From NCBI RefSeq assembly GCF_030867145.1, contig NC_134440.1, positions 8,866,001 through 8,930,000 of the forward strand: a stretch of DNA of 64,000 bases, given 5' to 3'. The position numbers and the translations under genes are program-made. This document shows, in pieces, positions 25,701 through 37,900 of the stretch (positions within the stretch are counted from its first letter, which is position 1; each line of letters begins with the position of its first letter). This DNA comes from Opisthocomus hoazin (taxonomy: Eukaryota; Chordata; Aves; Opisthocomiformes; Opisthocomidae). Below the pieces are notes generated by a model that was not told the origin of the DNA, did not search any database, and was given only the letters and a program-made list of their open reading frames with translations.

Positions 25701-28700
25701 TGTAATGCTTCTGGATGTGGGAATGTATTTTAGCACCTAACCCCCCCTTGGTAGCCCTTTCTGATGAGCCAACAGAACACCCAACCCCAAAGCTCCCTCC
25801 AGGCTCCCCAGCCGTGCTTGGGGTTTGGAGCAGCCATTGCAAATGGCAAGAGGCCCTGGGACCTCAAATGCAAAGTCTTGCACTTAAAGGAACCGTGGCC
25901 ATGTTGTCTCCACCCAGATTCCTCGCTGCCTTCCGTTCGGATCTGTTCCTGGGGTCTGATGAGCTACCTACACGCTCAGCTCTTCCTGCTGAGACTATAC
26001 CTGGATGCTTGGTGGTTTGGGTTCTTTTTTTCTTTCCCACTCCTACTCGTTACTGCTGTGCCGGAGGTAGATACAGTGGAACATCTGAAAGGATAACTAG
26101 TCTTGCAGCACTTCTGAGTCATGTCCTTTTTGTCTTGCTTTAAAGAGAGCCCGTTCTATCTAGACTGACTCTCCTGGCCCTAGAAAGGAAGGTGGGATGA
26201 CATGTTTAAAGGCCAAGGGGGCGGGAGAATGTTCAGTGAAGAAAAAGGAAGTTTTTCAGGATTAACTCTCCAGTCAGACAATCCTATTTATTTAGGATTA
26301 CGTCCATAAGAACAATCTCCAAGACTCCAGATGCCCGTGCACATCTTTGGGTGATGCCATTTATTCCCTGTCAGATAAAATGCATATTCGTAGCTGTTGT
26401 CACTCTGAGCAGGAGTCTCTGCATGCGCTGGAACTGCTTCATGACAGACATTTCCTTCGTGGCTGGTCGAGGTTCACAGTGTTGCGTATTTTAGCTCCCT
26501 GCTTTAAATAAGTGAACAGCTAGCCGTGAGAAGGTGGTGTGCTAGTTCTGCAGCACAGAAAATAACGTCCTGTATGGGATGGAGCGAGCTAAAAACTTGG
26601 ATTTGTTCTCAGATTAGCAGGGATCAACTCTGTTCCCTTGAGCTAATGAGGGAAACCACCACCCTGCAGTCTGACCCCATTACTAGCTGGAGTATATGAG
26701 AAAACAGCATTTGCTAAATGCTGTTTACAGTGATAGAGCATTTATGCGAGTGAGGAGGAAATAACATTTTGAGCTTCAGAACAACCCACCAAATTGCACT
26801 TGAAATTGTCAGGGTGATTGGTTAGCAACCTATTTCAGTATTGATGAGTACTGATACAACGCTAACTGCTAGTAATAAATAATATTTACTGAGTATGGTA
26901 AATTAACATTTATTTAATTCATTCAGTAAATCTCTTAACATTTAGTGCATTTTTCTTGCCTTGCAGAGTCACAAATGGAAATAGTTTGGGATCACACAGA
27001 ACTGGAATAGTGGGGCACTGAGTGAGCTCTGAAATGGTTTGTCTCTAGTGCAAGGTTCAGGAACTGCCTAGCTGTAGGAATCTGGTTTCATTTGCATATA
27101 CAAAATATTCTGGTAAATAGACGCCCAAGGTCGAGGTTTTGGAAGGAGACGAATGCTAAAAAGCTATTACTTGGGTTTGTTTGTAGTTTGAGTCCAGTTC
27201 TGTGTCCCAGGTTAGCCCGTCAAGCACATTTTATGGGGTTTAGTGATCTGAAGGGCTGTAACACTTCAAAGCTTGGTCTACTATCTTTTGGGTTTCGTGC
27301 TTTTGTCTGATCTGCAATTAATTCTTAATTTTCCATCAAGTGGCTGCTCCACAACTGCTTGGAAGTCGTTACCTGAAGGCTAGATTCTTCATTTTTCTAA
27401 CGTGTGGAAAAAAGAGAGGTTTGCTAATGGCTCCCCCCAAAGTGCCTTTGTTAGGTGCTGCTGCAGCAGGGAAATCTCTTCGGATAACCTTGTGGTGATG
27501 CTACGAGGAGGTAACAGAAGAAAGCCGGCTTGGCCTGTGGGTGCCGAGAGGATCACAGTTGGCCGCGTTTCGAGTTGTGCAACAGCTGGTCAGTGGTAGC
27601 GTGTCCCTCTGGTAGAGTTTCTGCGTGTCATGTTGACGTTGAGCCTCATCACCCTGAGCTGTCTCCCTGTGTTGTCCCCTCAGTCAGCTACTTTGGGAGA
27701 TGATTGATCTCAGGCTTAGGTCACTTTTCAAGTTGCAGATCTTGTCAATCTGTCTGGCTCCACCTACATGCAGTGATTCAGCTCCTGATGTGCTGAAATA
27801 TTCCCTGAAGCCTTCCCACACACAATAAGGCCTTTTTTTATAATTCTTCCCCAAGCTGCACCACCTTTTCTGCGCGGTGCTCAAAGCCTGTATTTTTTGC
27901 ATGATGTTTGCTTGTGCTTGAAGAAGAGTGCGGAAAGCAGAGTTTGATCTGGAGAGTGACGGGAGCAACTACAATAAGTCTCTAAAAGTATTTTTTTACC
28001 CCTAAACTTTGGATCCCATTTATAGCGTTTAGCTGATGTGCTATGATTTAGGCAAAAGGGTAACTGGGGGGTTTTTTGGTTGGGGTCGGGGTTGGGGTGG
28101 GGTGTTCCCCTGCGTTCAGTAATCCCCTCTTTAGGGGTTGGTCTGCAAAAGGGTGGTCTTTGTAGCAGAACAGATATTCTAGCTAGGGCGCTGTAACTTC
28201 TGCCTCTGCACGCTTGACCTGTTGCTGAACTGTGTTTGGGGCTGGGCTTGCGTAGCTGTGGTGGTACTGGTGGCTCTGCTGTAGTTCTGTTGCTCTGTTT
28301 CTCCGTACAGAAAGCAGCTGAACGGGCTGTTACAGCTCTGCTGTGCTTCAGCAAAGTGGTCTTTCATTCCCTGTACACATACAGGGGGTTGTGTTGGTGA
28401 CTCTGGGAGACAGCTTTGTCCTGTGGCTGAGCCGAGACGGAGGGATTACAGGGGCAGCACGCAGAGGCAGCAGAAGCGGTTGTGAATGAGCCCGGAGAGG
28501 AAATGGGGGAACCGCCTGGAGGGGTGGGCTTGGAAGCAGCAAGCAAGCGCTTTCTCCCGTGTGTTCGGGGAGGTTGGGTCTTCTGTGTGGTTGTGTTTTG
28601 GTAAAGAAACTGAGTTGCGCTAAAGAACTTCTCTGAATTGTATGATTCATTTTCTCTATTAATGGGAGACACAAGTGTCTTAAAGACCTGCTAATTACTC

Positions 28701-30311
28701 AGGTTAAAAAGTACAAAGGCAACTTGGTGTCACGAGTGAGAGAATCTAAGAAGAAAGTGTGAGCTAGTTCTGCTGAAAATGGAACAGATCAGAGGCATCT
28801 ACAAACCGGGTTTGCCAAAAGCACTTAAAATAACAGCTGGCAGTTTCTCTAGGAGTCGTTGGGCTTGACGTAGCATTTCCCAAAAGGACTCTCTCGAGCT
28901 CAGAGCAGGCAAAACTGGCAGCGTTAGGAGCCAGCGCTGCAGTTCCTGAGGTGAGTTTGAAAGCCCACGTACAATGCTTCTCACGGGGCTTGAGAGATGG
29001 TGACGCGGTGGCCAGGAGTGAGGTCGGTGTTGGAGGTGCAGCAAGGCCATCCATCGGGAGCCGTTCAGACAGGTCCGGGTACAGGGTGTAGTCGTCTGCG
29101 TTGGTGCGGGTTGCCCGGAGAATTTAGCAGTGTTGGTTGTTAATGAGAGTCCTCTACATTTTCTGGAAATGGGAGAAGCTCAGAAGGGAGGGGTTGCACA
29201 GTTCAAGTGGTGGAAGACCCACTATTTTTAGTAGTTTAGTGGGGTGTTTCGACTTACTGGGCTAAATATTTTGGGAAGTGAGAGGGAGAGATGTCTCGCA
29301 GCCGGCTTGCGTGGCTCAAGTCTGCTGGTTTTGCCGCATCTGTCCCTAGAGGAGAAGCCCCGGTCCGCAGCAGGGGTGAGCACTCTGGAACACGCCTGGA
29401 GCCTGCCAGCTCGCTGAACAGCTCGCAGGAAGACGAGACTGAAGTGGGAGGATTCCCAGAGCTGCGCTGATGCCAGTGCATCCGTGTAAGCACCGAGGAG
29501 TCTGGATGGATACGAACAGATCGCCGTGAAGTTGAGCTGTGAATGCTTTGGGGGCAAACAGGAGTTGCTACCGTCTTGCTCTGCAGGTAAAACAGGAGGA
29601 GAGGAAGCTTGTTGCCTGTTTTCATGGAACTTTTCAGCAGCTGGGGTTTAGTTGGCAGGTGAGAGAAATGGAAAGAAGTAAGGAGGCAGTGCCTGGTGGC
29701 TGTTATCTCGCTGGAAAGTTCCTGCAGAAGTTTGAGGTGACCTGTTCAGAGTGTCAGAAGGTGAAAGTCCTGCTCCACAGGAGAGTCACTGGCTGAAGGG
29801 CAAAGCTGGAAGCACAAGGACGGGCTGCGTTGCTCGTGCGTTGGGGCCACTGACCGGCAGGAGTTAATGTTTCCCAGGATCTGTGAAACGTGGACAGAGA
29901 GTGGGCATTTTGAATTGGGAGTTCCTAGACCAGACACTGATGATTCGTGCAATTAGAAATAATCCCAAGCTGAATGGTTTAATTAGTCCCGAAGACAGCA
30001 ACTAGGAAAGACAAGTTATGCGAAAATGGAGAAAATGAAGCTCGAGAATGGGACCTGTGGAATTGGAGCGCCTGGGCATTTGAGGCGGTGGCTGAGCTGA
30101 GAGCTGGTCGCTGTCGTTCGGTGAATGAGTGTGCTGTGCTGTCGCTGCCGGGAAGGGTTTCCGAGAGCTCTGGCTGTGGAAGGGCCCGGTAAAGCAGTGG
30201 TCTGGGTGGAATGAGTGATGTTGGAGGCGGTTGTTTTGCAGTGAGCCAGCTGCCTTTGTGGGGGGAGAAACCGTCAGAGCAGTGACTTGCCGTGGTGCCT
30301 CTCTGGCGAGG
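22799..30311. other. Intergenic region between MBD3 and MEX3D
   Basis: I see no exon, RNA gene or recognisable repeat in most of these 7.5 kb. Open frames are short and have no family resemblance. Noted features are a strong G-quadruplex motif at 28081-28103 and a purine-rich tract near 22198. The MBD3 transcript may extend into the first part. Confidence 0.5.
28081..28103 (+). other. G-quadruplex motif
   Basis: Four runs of four G are separated by loops of two, two and one bases (TC, TT, T), a canonical intramolecular quadruplex pattern. It lies in intergenic DNA, not beside a recognised promoter. Confidence 0.7.
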
Positions 30312-30546
30312 GAAGGATGTTGAGATTGGACGTAGGGAAGAAATTCTTCACCCTGAGGGTGGTGAGGCCCTGGCCCAGGCTGCCCAGAGGAGCTGTGGCT
30401 GCCCCCTCCCTGGCAGTGCTCAAGGCCAGGTTGAACGGGGCTGGGAGCACCCTGGGCTGGTGGAAGGGGGCCCTGCCCATGGCAGGGGGGTTGGAACAAG
30501 ATGATCTTTAAGGTCCCTTCCCACCTAAACCGTTCTATGATCTCCA
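30312..30546 (+). repeat. CR1 LINE 3'-end fragment (second subfamily)
   Basis: It contains CTGAGGGTGGTGAGGCCCTG, then the same 3' terminus as the 4625 copy (GATGATCTTTAAGGTCCC, CGTTCTATGAT). It lies 1.2 kb upstream of MEX3D. Confidence 0.9.
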
Positions 30547-30862
30547 TGAGCTTGGGGCATCCAAGCTGTTGTTGAAGCAGGAGCGGGTGCCTGCTTTGCT
30601 GCTGAGCTGGGTGAACGGCCATTAACCCTTGCAAAACAGGAGCTGAAAAACCAAGGGAAAAAAGGTGGGAGAAAGGAAAAGATTTCACGTTTTCTGAACT
30701 TTTTGTAACTTGGGAAGATGTCCTTTGGTGCACCAGGCGCGGCTGGGGTGCAGCTCTGTGCCCTGGAGCAGGGAATCGCCCTCGATGGAGCGCTGCTCCG
30801 GCTCCGCTCCTGGCCAGGCACCCGGCTCTGCGGGCGGCAGGAGGGCTCTGCGGAGCAGCTCC

Positions 30863-31199
30863 CACAGAATCCCAGCATGGCAGGGCTTGGCAGGGCCCTC
30901 TGGGGGTCCCCCAGCCCAACCCCCTGCCCAAGCAGGGTCACCCAGAGCAGCTGCACAGCACCGCGTCCAGGCGGGGCTGGAATATCTCCAGAGAAGGAGA
31001 CTCCCCAGCCTCCCTGGGCAGCCTGGGCCAGGGCTCCGTCACCCTCAGAGGGAAGAAGTTCTTCCTCGGGTTCAGCTGGAGCTTCCTCTGCTCCAGTTTG
31101 TGCCCGTTGCCCCTTGTCCTGTCGCTGGGCACCACTGAACAGAGTCTGGCCCCGTCCTCCTGACCCCCACCCTGCAGATATTTATCGGCATTTCTAAGA
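30863..31199 (-). repeat. CR1 LINE 3' portion, antisense, abutting the MEX3D CpG island
   Basis: This reverse-complement CR1 terminus of about 335 bases begins CCACAGAATCCCAGCATGG and ends in ATATTTATCGGCATTTCTAAGATC. The sequence changes abruptly to CpG-dense DNA right after it. The ATG of MEX3D is 302 bases further on. Confidence 0.95.
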
Positions 31200-31501
31200 T
31201 CCCGGCTCCCCGGCCCGAGCCCCGCTCCCCCCTTGTCCCCTGCCCGGGCCCGGCGGCGCCGGCGGGAGCGGGACACGCGTGTGCGGGGCGGGGCCGGGCG
31301 GGGCCGGGCGCCGCCCCCTTCCTGCGGCGGGGCGGGGCCTCGCGGCGTGCGCATGCGCGCCATGGCGGGGCGCGGCCCATTGTCGGGGCGGGCTGACGTC
31401 GGGGCGGGGCGCGGGCGGCGCGGCGGGGGGCGCGCAGTGAGGCGGCGGGCGGCGGGCACCGGCACCGCCCCGCTCCGCTCCCCTCCCGGCCAGCCGCCGC
31501 C
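31200..31501 (+). promoter_or_regulatory. MEX3D: MEX3D CpG-island promoter with NRF1-type site
   Basis: A dense CpG island contains several GGGCGGGGC boxes. A perfect match to the NRF1 consensus (TGCGCATGCGCG) lies at 31348-31359, a TGACGTC CRE-like core at 31394-31400, and no TATA box is seen. The island continues through exon 1 into the first intron (to about 32650). The transcription start is not determinable, but it should lie within this stretch. The basis is motif matching only. Confidence 0.65.
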
Positions 31502-31989
31502 ATGCCCGGCTCCATCTACCAGCCCGAGGGCGGACAGCCCGCCCGCGGCCCCCCCCGCTGCCTGGCCCTGCTCAGCCCGCCGCCGCCCGCCGGGCAGGAC
31601 CCGCCGCCGGAGCCCGAGCCCGGCCGGGAGCGGGAGGGGCCGGCGCCGGGGCAGGACGAAGCCGCCGCCCTGAGGTTCGCCCTGGATCAGCTCTCGCTGC
31701 TGGGGCTGGAGGAGGCGGCGGGCGCGGGGCCGGAGGAGCCGGCGGCGGGCGGTGCGGGGCCGGGCGGCCTGCGGGAGCGCGGCGGCTGCTCCCCGCCTCC
31801 CCCCCCCCCCTCCCGCGCCGGTCCCCGCCGCCGCCTCCCCCCCCGCCGCCTTCGGGAACTTCGCCCCGCACCCGGGGCCGCCGGCCGAGCCGCTGGGCGC
31901 TGCGGGGAGCAGGAAGAAGAGCGTCAACATGACCGAGTGCGTGCCCGTGCCCAGCTCCGAGCACGTCGCCGAGATCGTGGGCCGGCAAG
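31502..31989 (+). other. MEX3D: MEX3D exon 1 with internal frame discrepancy
   Basis: From ATG 31502 ([11 protein letters not shown]) the frame is good through [14 protein letters not shown]. The conserved block [25 protein letters not shown] near 31914-31988 lies in another frame, so the sequence carries one extra base or lacks two. Two C homopolymers lie between them: 31799-31810 (12 C) and 31837-31844 (8 C). The first is the likelier site, because the second-frame reading downstream (PAAFGNFAP) looks MEX3D-like. A sequencing or assembly length error is more probable than a real mutation, since exon 2 is intact. The donor is CAAG|GTAACC at 31990. Confidence 0.85.
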
Positions 31990-34900
31990 GTAACCCCCGC
32001 CGCGCGTGGGGCGGGGGGCGGCACGCCGGGACACCCCCCCCCACCCCGCACCCCCCCTTTGTCCGGGGCTGCGGGGCGCCCCGGCCCGGCCCCCCCCGGA
32101 TTTGGGTCTGTTTGGGGGGGGTTTTGTCTCCGCGCCGAGGCGGAAACTTAACGGGGCCGAACCCCGCGCCTCCCCCCGCGACCGCGCCTTCCCCGCGGGG
32201 CCCGGCGGGGCCCGCTCCGCCCCGCGCCTCCCCCCTCCGGGAGCGGTGATTGAACCCCGCAGGGCAGCGAAACGGGCACGGGGCGGGGGGGGCCGGCGCC
32301 TTGCCCTCCCCCCCCCCCCCCCCGGGGAATGCCCGGGTGCCACGCGTGTCCGTGGGAGCGGGCAGGACACGCAGCGCTGTGGGTTCATTGCAGTTCGCTC
32401 CACACCCCCCACCCCGCACCCCCCCCTCAGCTCGGTGTGTCGGGGTGGGCGTGCGGGCCACCCCGCGCAGCTCGGAGCTGCGGTAATTAATCCGCAGGGT
32501 GATCAGGCGAGGGAGGGTCTGGGGGCTGCGGGGGGGTCGCGAAGCCCCGCACCCCCCGGGCTGTCACAAAAGGGCGCCCGGGCACGCCTCGGCCCCAGCC
32601 CCAGCCCGGGTGGGTGTGCCGGCCCGCGGCTTTGTCTCCAGCGCATCCCCAGGAGCCCTTCGCCAAAGTTTCACCTGCTTATTTTTTTTTAATTTAAAAA
32701 AAAAAAAAAAGGAAAGAAACCCCCAGAGATGAAGGTTTTGTTCAAATAAAATAAAATAAAAAGGCAGGGAGCTGGTGCCTGCAGGGATCCCAGCGGCGAG
32801 GGGCAGCTCGGCTCGCCGGGAGCCGGACCACCGCCGTGTTTTTGGCCCCGCGGGGCTCTGGCCCTCGCTCCCGTCCCTCCCCGGCTGGGGGGCTGCGGGC
32901 CGAGGGGCCCGGGGGTCGTGTTTTTCGTGGGGGGAAGCGGGGAGCTGGGCAGCCTCATTGTTCTCTTTGTTAGCCAGAGCCACGCTGCGATGAGCGCGGT
33001 GACATCATGCTCTGCGCTTCCCATTGGCCTGCGCCGCCTCCCAGCCGGCCCCGCTTCCCGGCCTCCCAACTTTCCACGCACCCCTCGCCGGTCCCACCGC
33101 CCCGGCCGTGGGCACCCACCGGGCCGCCGAGCCCACGCGGGGCCACCGAGCCCACCCGGGGCCACCGAGCGGCGCGGCAAAGCCCGCTGCCGCACCCTCC
33201 TCCGGACGATCCTGCTTCTCCCTGCGCTGGATGGGGACCTGGGTTCGGTGACCTCGCCGGCCGGCTCCGCGGACCCCCGGCGTCCGGTAACTCGGAAACA
33301 AACCTGGAGCGGGGTCCGGCCTCTGCTGGGAAATGCGTCGGCTGTGCCGGTTCGAGAGGTCGGAGGAACGGCGGCGAGCGGTCGGTTGGCACCCGCTCGC
33401 ACAGCCGCTGGCGTTTCGGCTGCGGGGGGGCTCCAAGCTGCGCCTCCGGCACCCCGAGGAGTTGGACGCGCGCCCCGGTACCTGCCCCAAACACCTCGCG
33501 CGGAGTTTGGTGCTCGCCGAGCTCTGCGGGTTCCTGGAAAAGAGCTGCGACAGAGATCATTGGATCAGCTTGAGGAGGGGTGCTGGGGGCACCGTGTCCC
33601 GCCGGTGGGCTCGGGGGCACCCGGGGCCAGCGATGGGCTGGAGCCACCTGCCCGTCGCGGGAGCAGCTCTCCCGGCGTTTTCCTGCCCCTCTCCTGCTCT
33701 TGGCTTTCCGGCAGCTCCCGGCCTGTTCCGACACGGTGCCGCCGCCCCGTCGTGCTGGGTTTTTGGCGTGAAGGGGGGGCTCGGCGTTTGGCAGCCCCGG
33801 TTCTCGCTGGAGGGGGTGCGGACGGGCAGCATCAGCTCTCCGGTGCCACCGGCAGCCGCTTTAAACCAGCGATGTGCGAGGCCGGTGCAGCCCGAGCAGG
33901 GGGGACGCCGCAGCTGCCCACCTCTCTGGGTCCCTCCACGCGTCTCGCCTGGGTCTGGAGTTGGGGCGAGGCCGGGTTTCTCTCCCCAGACCCCATGTGC
34001 TGAGCAGCAGCTCTCGGGGTGTTGGGGACCAGTCCTGCTGTCCCCAGCACCCGGCAGCCCCTCGCAGGGGCCGAGGAGGGACGCAGCTGGGGGTCGTGGC
34101 AGCCAGGGCAGCTCTTTGCCCATCAGGCTGATCTGCTTACAAATATCTGCAGGGTGGGGGTCAGGAGGACGGGGCCAGACTCTGTTCAGTGGTGCCCAGC
34201 GACAGGACAAGGGGCAACGGGCACAAACTGGAGCCGAGGAAGCTCCAGCTGAACCCGAGGAAGAACTTCTTCCCTCTGAGGGTGACGGAGCCCTGGCCCA
34301 GGCTGCCCAGGGAGGCTGTGGAGTCTCCTTCTCTGGAGATATTCCAGCCCCGCCTGGCCGCGGTGCTGTGCAGCTGCTCTGGGTGACCCTGCTTGGGCAG
34401 GGGGTTGGGCTGGGGGACCCACAGAGGGCCCTGTCGACCCCCACCAGTCTGTGATTCTGAGGTGGGATGCAGCCGGTCAGACACGGTTTCTGCTACTTTT
34501 TCTTCAGTTTTTCTCCTCCAGATCCACTAATTTAACCCTTTCCCGAAGGGAGCAGCCGCAGCTCAGCGGGTGAATCTTCGTTGCGCAGAGCAGACCTGTG
34601 TTTCCTTGCCTGAGCTGGAGAGGTGGTTGCCACGACCTCGCGCCCGGGGATGGCGCGGAGCGGCGTCTGCCAGCCAGGATCCGCTGCTTGGCTTCTCCCT
34701 GCCCGCACGGCCGCCGAAAGGCAGCGTGGCCTGGCGGGGTTACGTGGCCGTGCCGTACAAGCCCGTTCATGACTCCGGCCGTGGGAGGGACCGTCTCCAA
34801 AAAGTGCTGTGGGCTTGGGTTGCCGTGGTGTGGGCTGACCTTGCTAACCAGCAGAAAGAGCGGTGGTGGTGATGGGAATCGCTGGGGAGAAGGGAGATGG

Positions 34901-37900
34901 GGAGCACGGGGCGGGCTGGGCGCTGCCCGGGCTCTCGCCTGTCGGTGCCGTGCTGGCGTTGCTCCCTGGTGTCGCGGCTTCGGAGGTTTCCAGCAGCTTT
35001 TGCCCCAGCGAGGCCAAGAGGGTGACGGGGGACCGGTGATGTCGAGAGCCCCGGGCTCCGCGCTCCCCTCCTCCGCTTCGTGCCTCTCGTGGGACGGAGC
35101 CAGCCACGGCTCCTCTTCCCCGTCTGCGGCGCGCGGGGACCGTTCGCAGCTTTGCGAAGGGTTTGGGACAGTTGCCGTTTATAGAAGGCTCTGGGATGCT
35201 GGAAGGGGAGATCCAGGGAAGGATGAAACACGGCAGCTCTCCACCCTGCCGGAGCGCGACGGGCGGTTCGGTGCTCGGAGGACACGCAGGGAGACCGCAG
35301 GCCTTGATTTCTGCACCAGCCTGAGCGTCTGGGTGGATTCCTGGGGCTGTGCTGGATCCCCACGTGTTTCTGAGCCCTGGGCTGCTGCTCTCTGCTGTCC
35401 TCTGCCCGCCGTGCCACGGCCTTCGAGGCTGGCCTGGCTGCCTCCTCCCACCTCGGGGTCGTAGCAGAGCCCGAAACTCCTCGAGTCGGCTGCATGGATT
35501 GATCCGATCGCTGGGGCGTCTGCCTGCGCGTCTCGGCTCCGGCACCGGCTCCCTCCTCTCTGGCCCGAGGCGAGGAGCCCGGCCGCCCTGCCTCGCCTTT
35601 CCCAGTGTCCGGAGAAGAAACAAAGGCGTGATGTGCCGGCTTCCCGCGGCGTGGCTCCGAGGAGGAGGGAATCACTGTTTGCGGGGAGGTGGGAAGAAGC
35701 GCTCAGCAAGAGGGGAGATGCGATGCGACGGAGGTGCGGCGGGTTCTCCTCCACGGCTGCCCCCAGTCCCGGTGCGTCCGGTGACGAAGGGGACCAGGAG
35801 TGCTGTCACGCTGGATCTGAGGCCAGGAGATGCTGCAGAGCTGGGGAAGGAGGAAGGCAGCGTCTTTCTGCAGTGGGTAGCGTGCTCCAGAGCGCTGGGT
35901 GCAAGGCGTTGGCCATAAAGAACACAGTCCTCCTGGCTGGTGCCATCAAAAGCTCCTCCAGAAGAGCTCTGTTGGCTCTTTCTTGGCTCTTTTTCGGAGC
36001 TGGGCACTGCAGGCGTGAAGCTCCTCGTGCAAACAGGGATGTGGCCTGGCCAAGGGGATCAGCAGACTTAGTCCTGCTACGTGGATGAGGCCACCTTATG
36101 TGGAGGCAGGTGCTGGCCGGGCCGTGCTGGGGATCGGTGAGCGGAGGAGCTGCACGGGGTCTCATCTCGCCTGGGAAACCTGGGAAACCGCCGGAGCACA
36201 GAGGGTGGAGAGGCACCTCCCAGCCCACACCGTACTGGTTTTCATGGGCGTGTGTGATGGTCGCAGCCCTGATCCAACCTGGGCTCCTGGCAGAGGACGA
36301 AGTCCTCAGCGGTGGTGCACGAGAGGACGTCGAGGGAGAGCAGCCTTTGCTGGGGTGCCACCTCCATCACTGCATCATCCCGGGGAGAATCCCCTGGGAT
36401 TCGATTTCTTGTCTGACAGTGGTGATTTCTCAGCCCTGGGGCAGGTGGGACGGGTCCAGCCGGGGCCCCGCGCGCAGCCGGGCCGGGTGGGCAGAGCGGC
36501 CCGGAGCTGGCAGCAGCAGGAGGAAGAGAAGGGTGTGGAGTCTGGAGACGGGAGGGTTGGAGAGGAGCGTCCAGCTCACGCCCTTCCGCCGTCGCTGCGG
36601 GCAGAGCTGCACGGTGGCCTGGGGGGCTGTGCCTCAGAATCACAGAATCACAGAATAGTAGGGGTTGGCAGGGACCTCTGTGGGTCATCTAGTCCAACCC
36701 TCCTGCCGAAGCAGGGTCACCTACAGCAGGCTGCACAGGACCTTGTCCAGGCGGGTCTTGAATATCTCCAGAGAAGGAGACTCCACAGCCTCCCTGGGCA
36801 GCCTGGGCCAGGGCTCCGTCACCCTCAGAGGGAAGAAGTTCTTCCTCGGGTTCAGACGGAACTTCCTGTGCCTCAGTTTGTGCCCATTGCCCCTTGTCCT
36901 GTCACTGGGCACCACTGGAAAGAGCTTGGCTCAGTGGGCTCGCCAGCAGCACCGGGCGGTCCCTGGTCCTCTCCCCGGCCGCCATCCGGAACGGACCTGC
37001 TCCGAGGGGGCTGAGCTGCGCCGACCGCGGGGGGGATGCAGCCGTCCGGGACGGCGTTTTCACGGCGTGCTTGGGTGGGGGCTTGTGCAGACTCATCCCA
37101 AACATCTCGTACTGGTGCGGGTCAGTCGCCCAGCTGCAGGTTGTTGGTTAAACCACCCGTGTGGTGCGGCTTGAGTAGGGCTGGCTCTGAGGGGGAGGCT
37201 CTGGGGGGCTCGGCCGTAGGGTGTCAGCATCTCCCTGAGGGTGGGCAGGAGCAGCCTCAGCTCGGCCCCTCTCCAGGGCGCGGATGTGGTGGAGGGCAGG
37301 GGCTGTGAGGTTGTGTCTCTGCGCCAGTTCCTGGTGATGCAGACCAGGAGAGAGTCCAGCGCAGGGCTACGAGGATGAGGAGGGGACTGGAGCATCTCTC
37401 CTAGGAGGAGAGGCTGAGGGAGCTGGGCTTGTTCAGCCTGGAGAAGAGAAGGCTGAGAGAGGACCTTAGAAATGCGTCTAAATATCTGCAGGGTGGGGGT
37501 CAGGAGGACGGGGCCAGACTCTGTTCAGTGGTGCCCAGCGACAGGACAAGGGGCAACGGGCACAAACTGGAGCAGAGGAAGCTCCAGCTGAACCCGAGGA
37601 AGAACTTCTTCCCTCTGAGGGTGACGGAGCCCTGGCCCAGGCTGCCCAGGGAGGCTGTGGAGTCTCCTTCTCTGGAGATATTCCAGCCCCGCCTGGCCGC
37701 GGTGCTGTGCAGCTGCTCTGGGTGACCCTGCTTGGGCAGGGGGTTGGGCTGGGGGACCCCCAGAGGGCCCTGCCAACCCCCAACATTCTGGGATTCTGTG
37801 TGAGTGACTTCCCTGGCTGATGCCTCCTTTACGCCAGGATTGGAAACACCGGCTCGGACCCGTGCTGCGGTTTGCTGTGCCCCGGCACCACGGGGTCCTG

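Noticed and set aside
30938-32461. A 507-codon open frame on - overlapping MEX3D exon 1
   Set aside because: It is antisense to the MEX3D CpG island, with its C-terminus made of CR1 sequence. No splice structure or conserved domain was seen.
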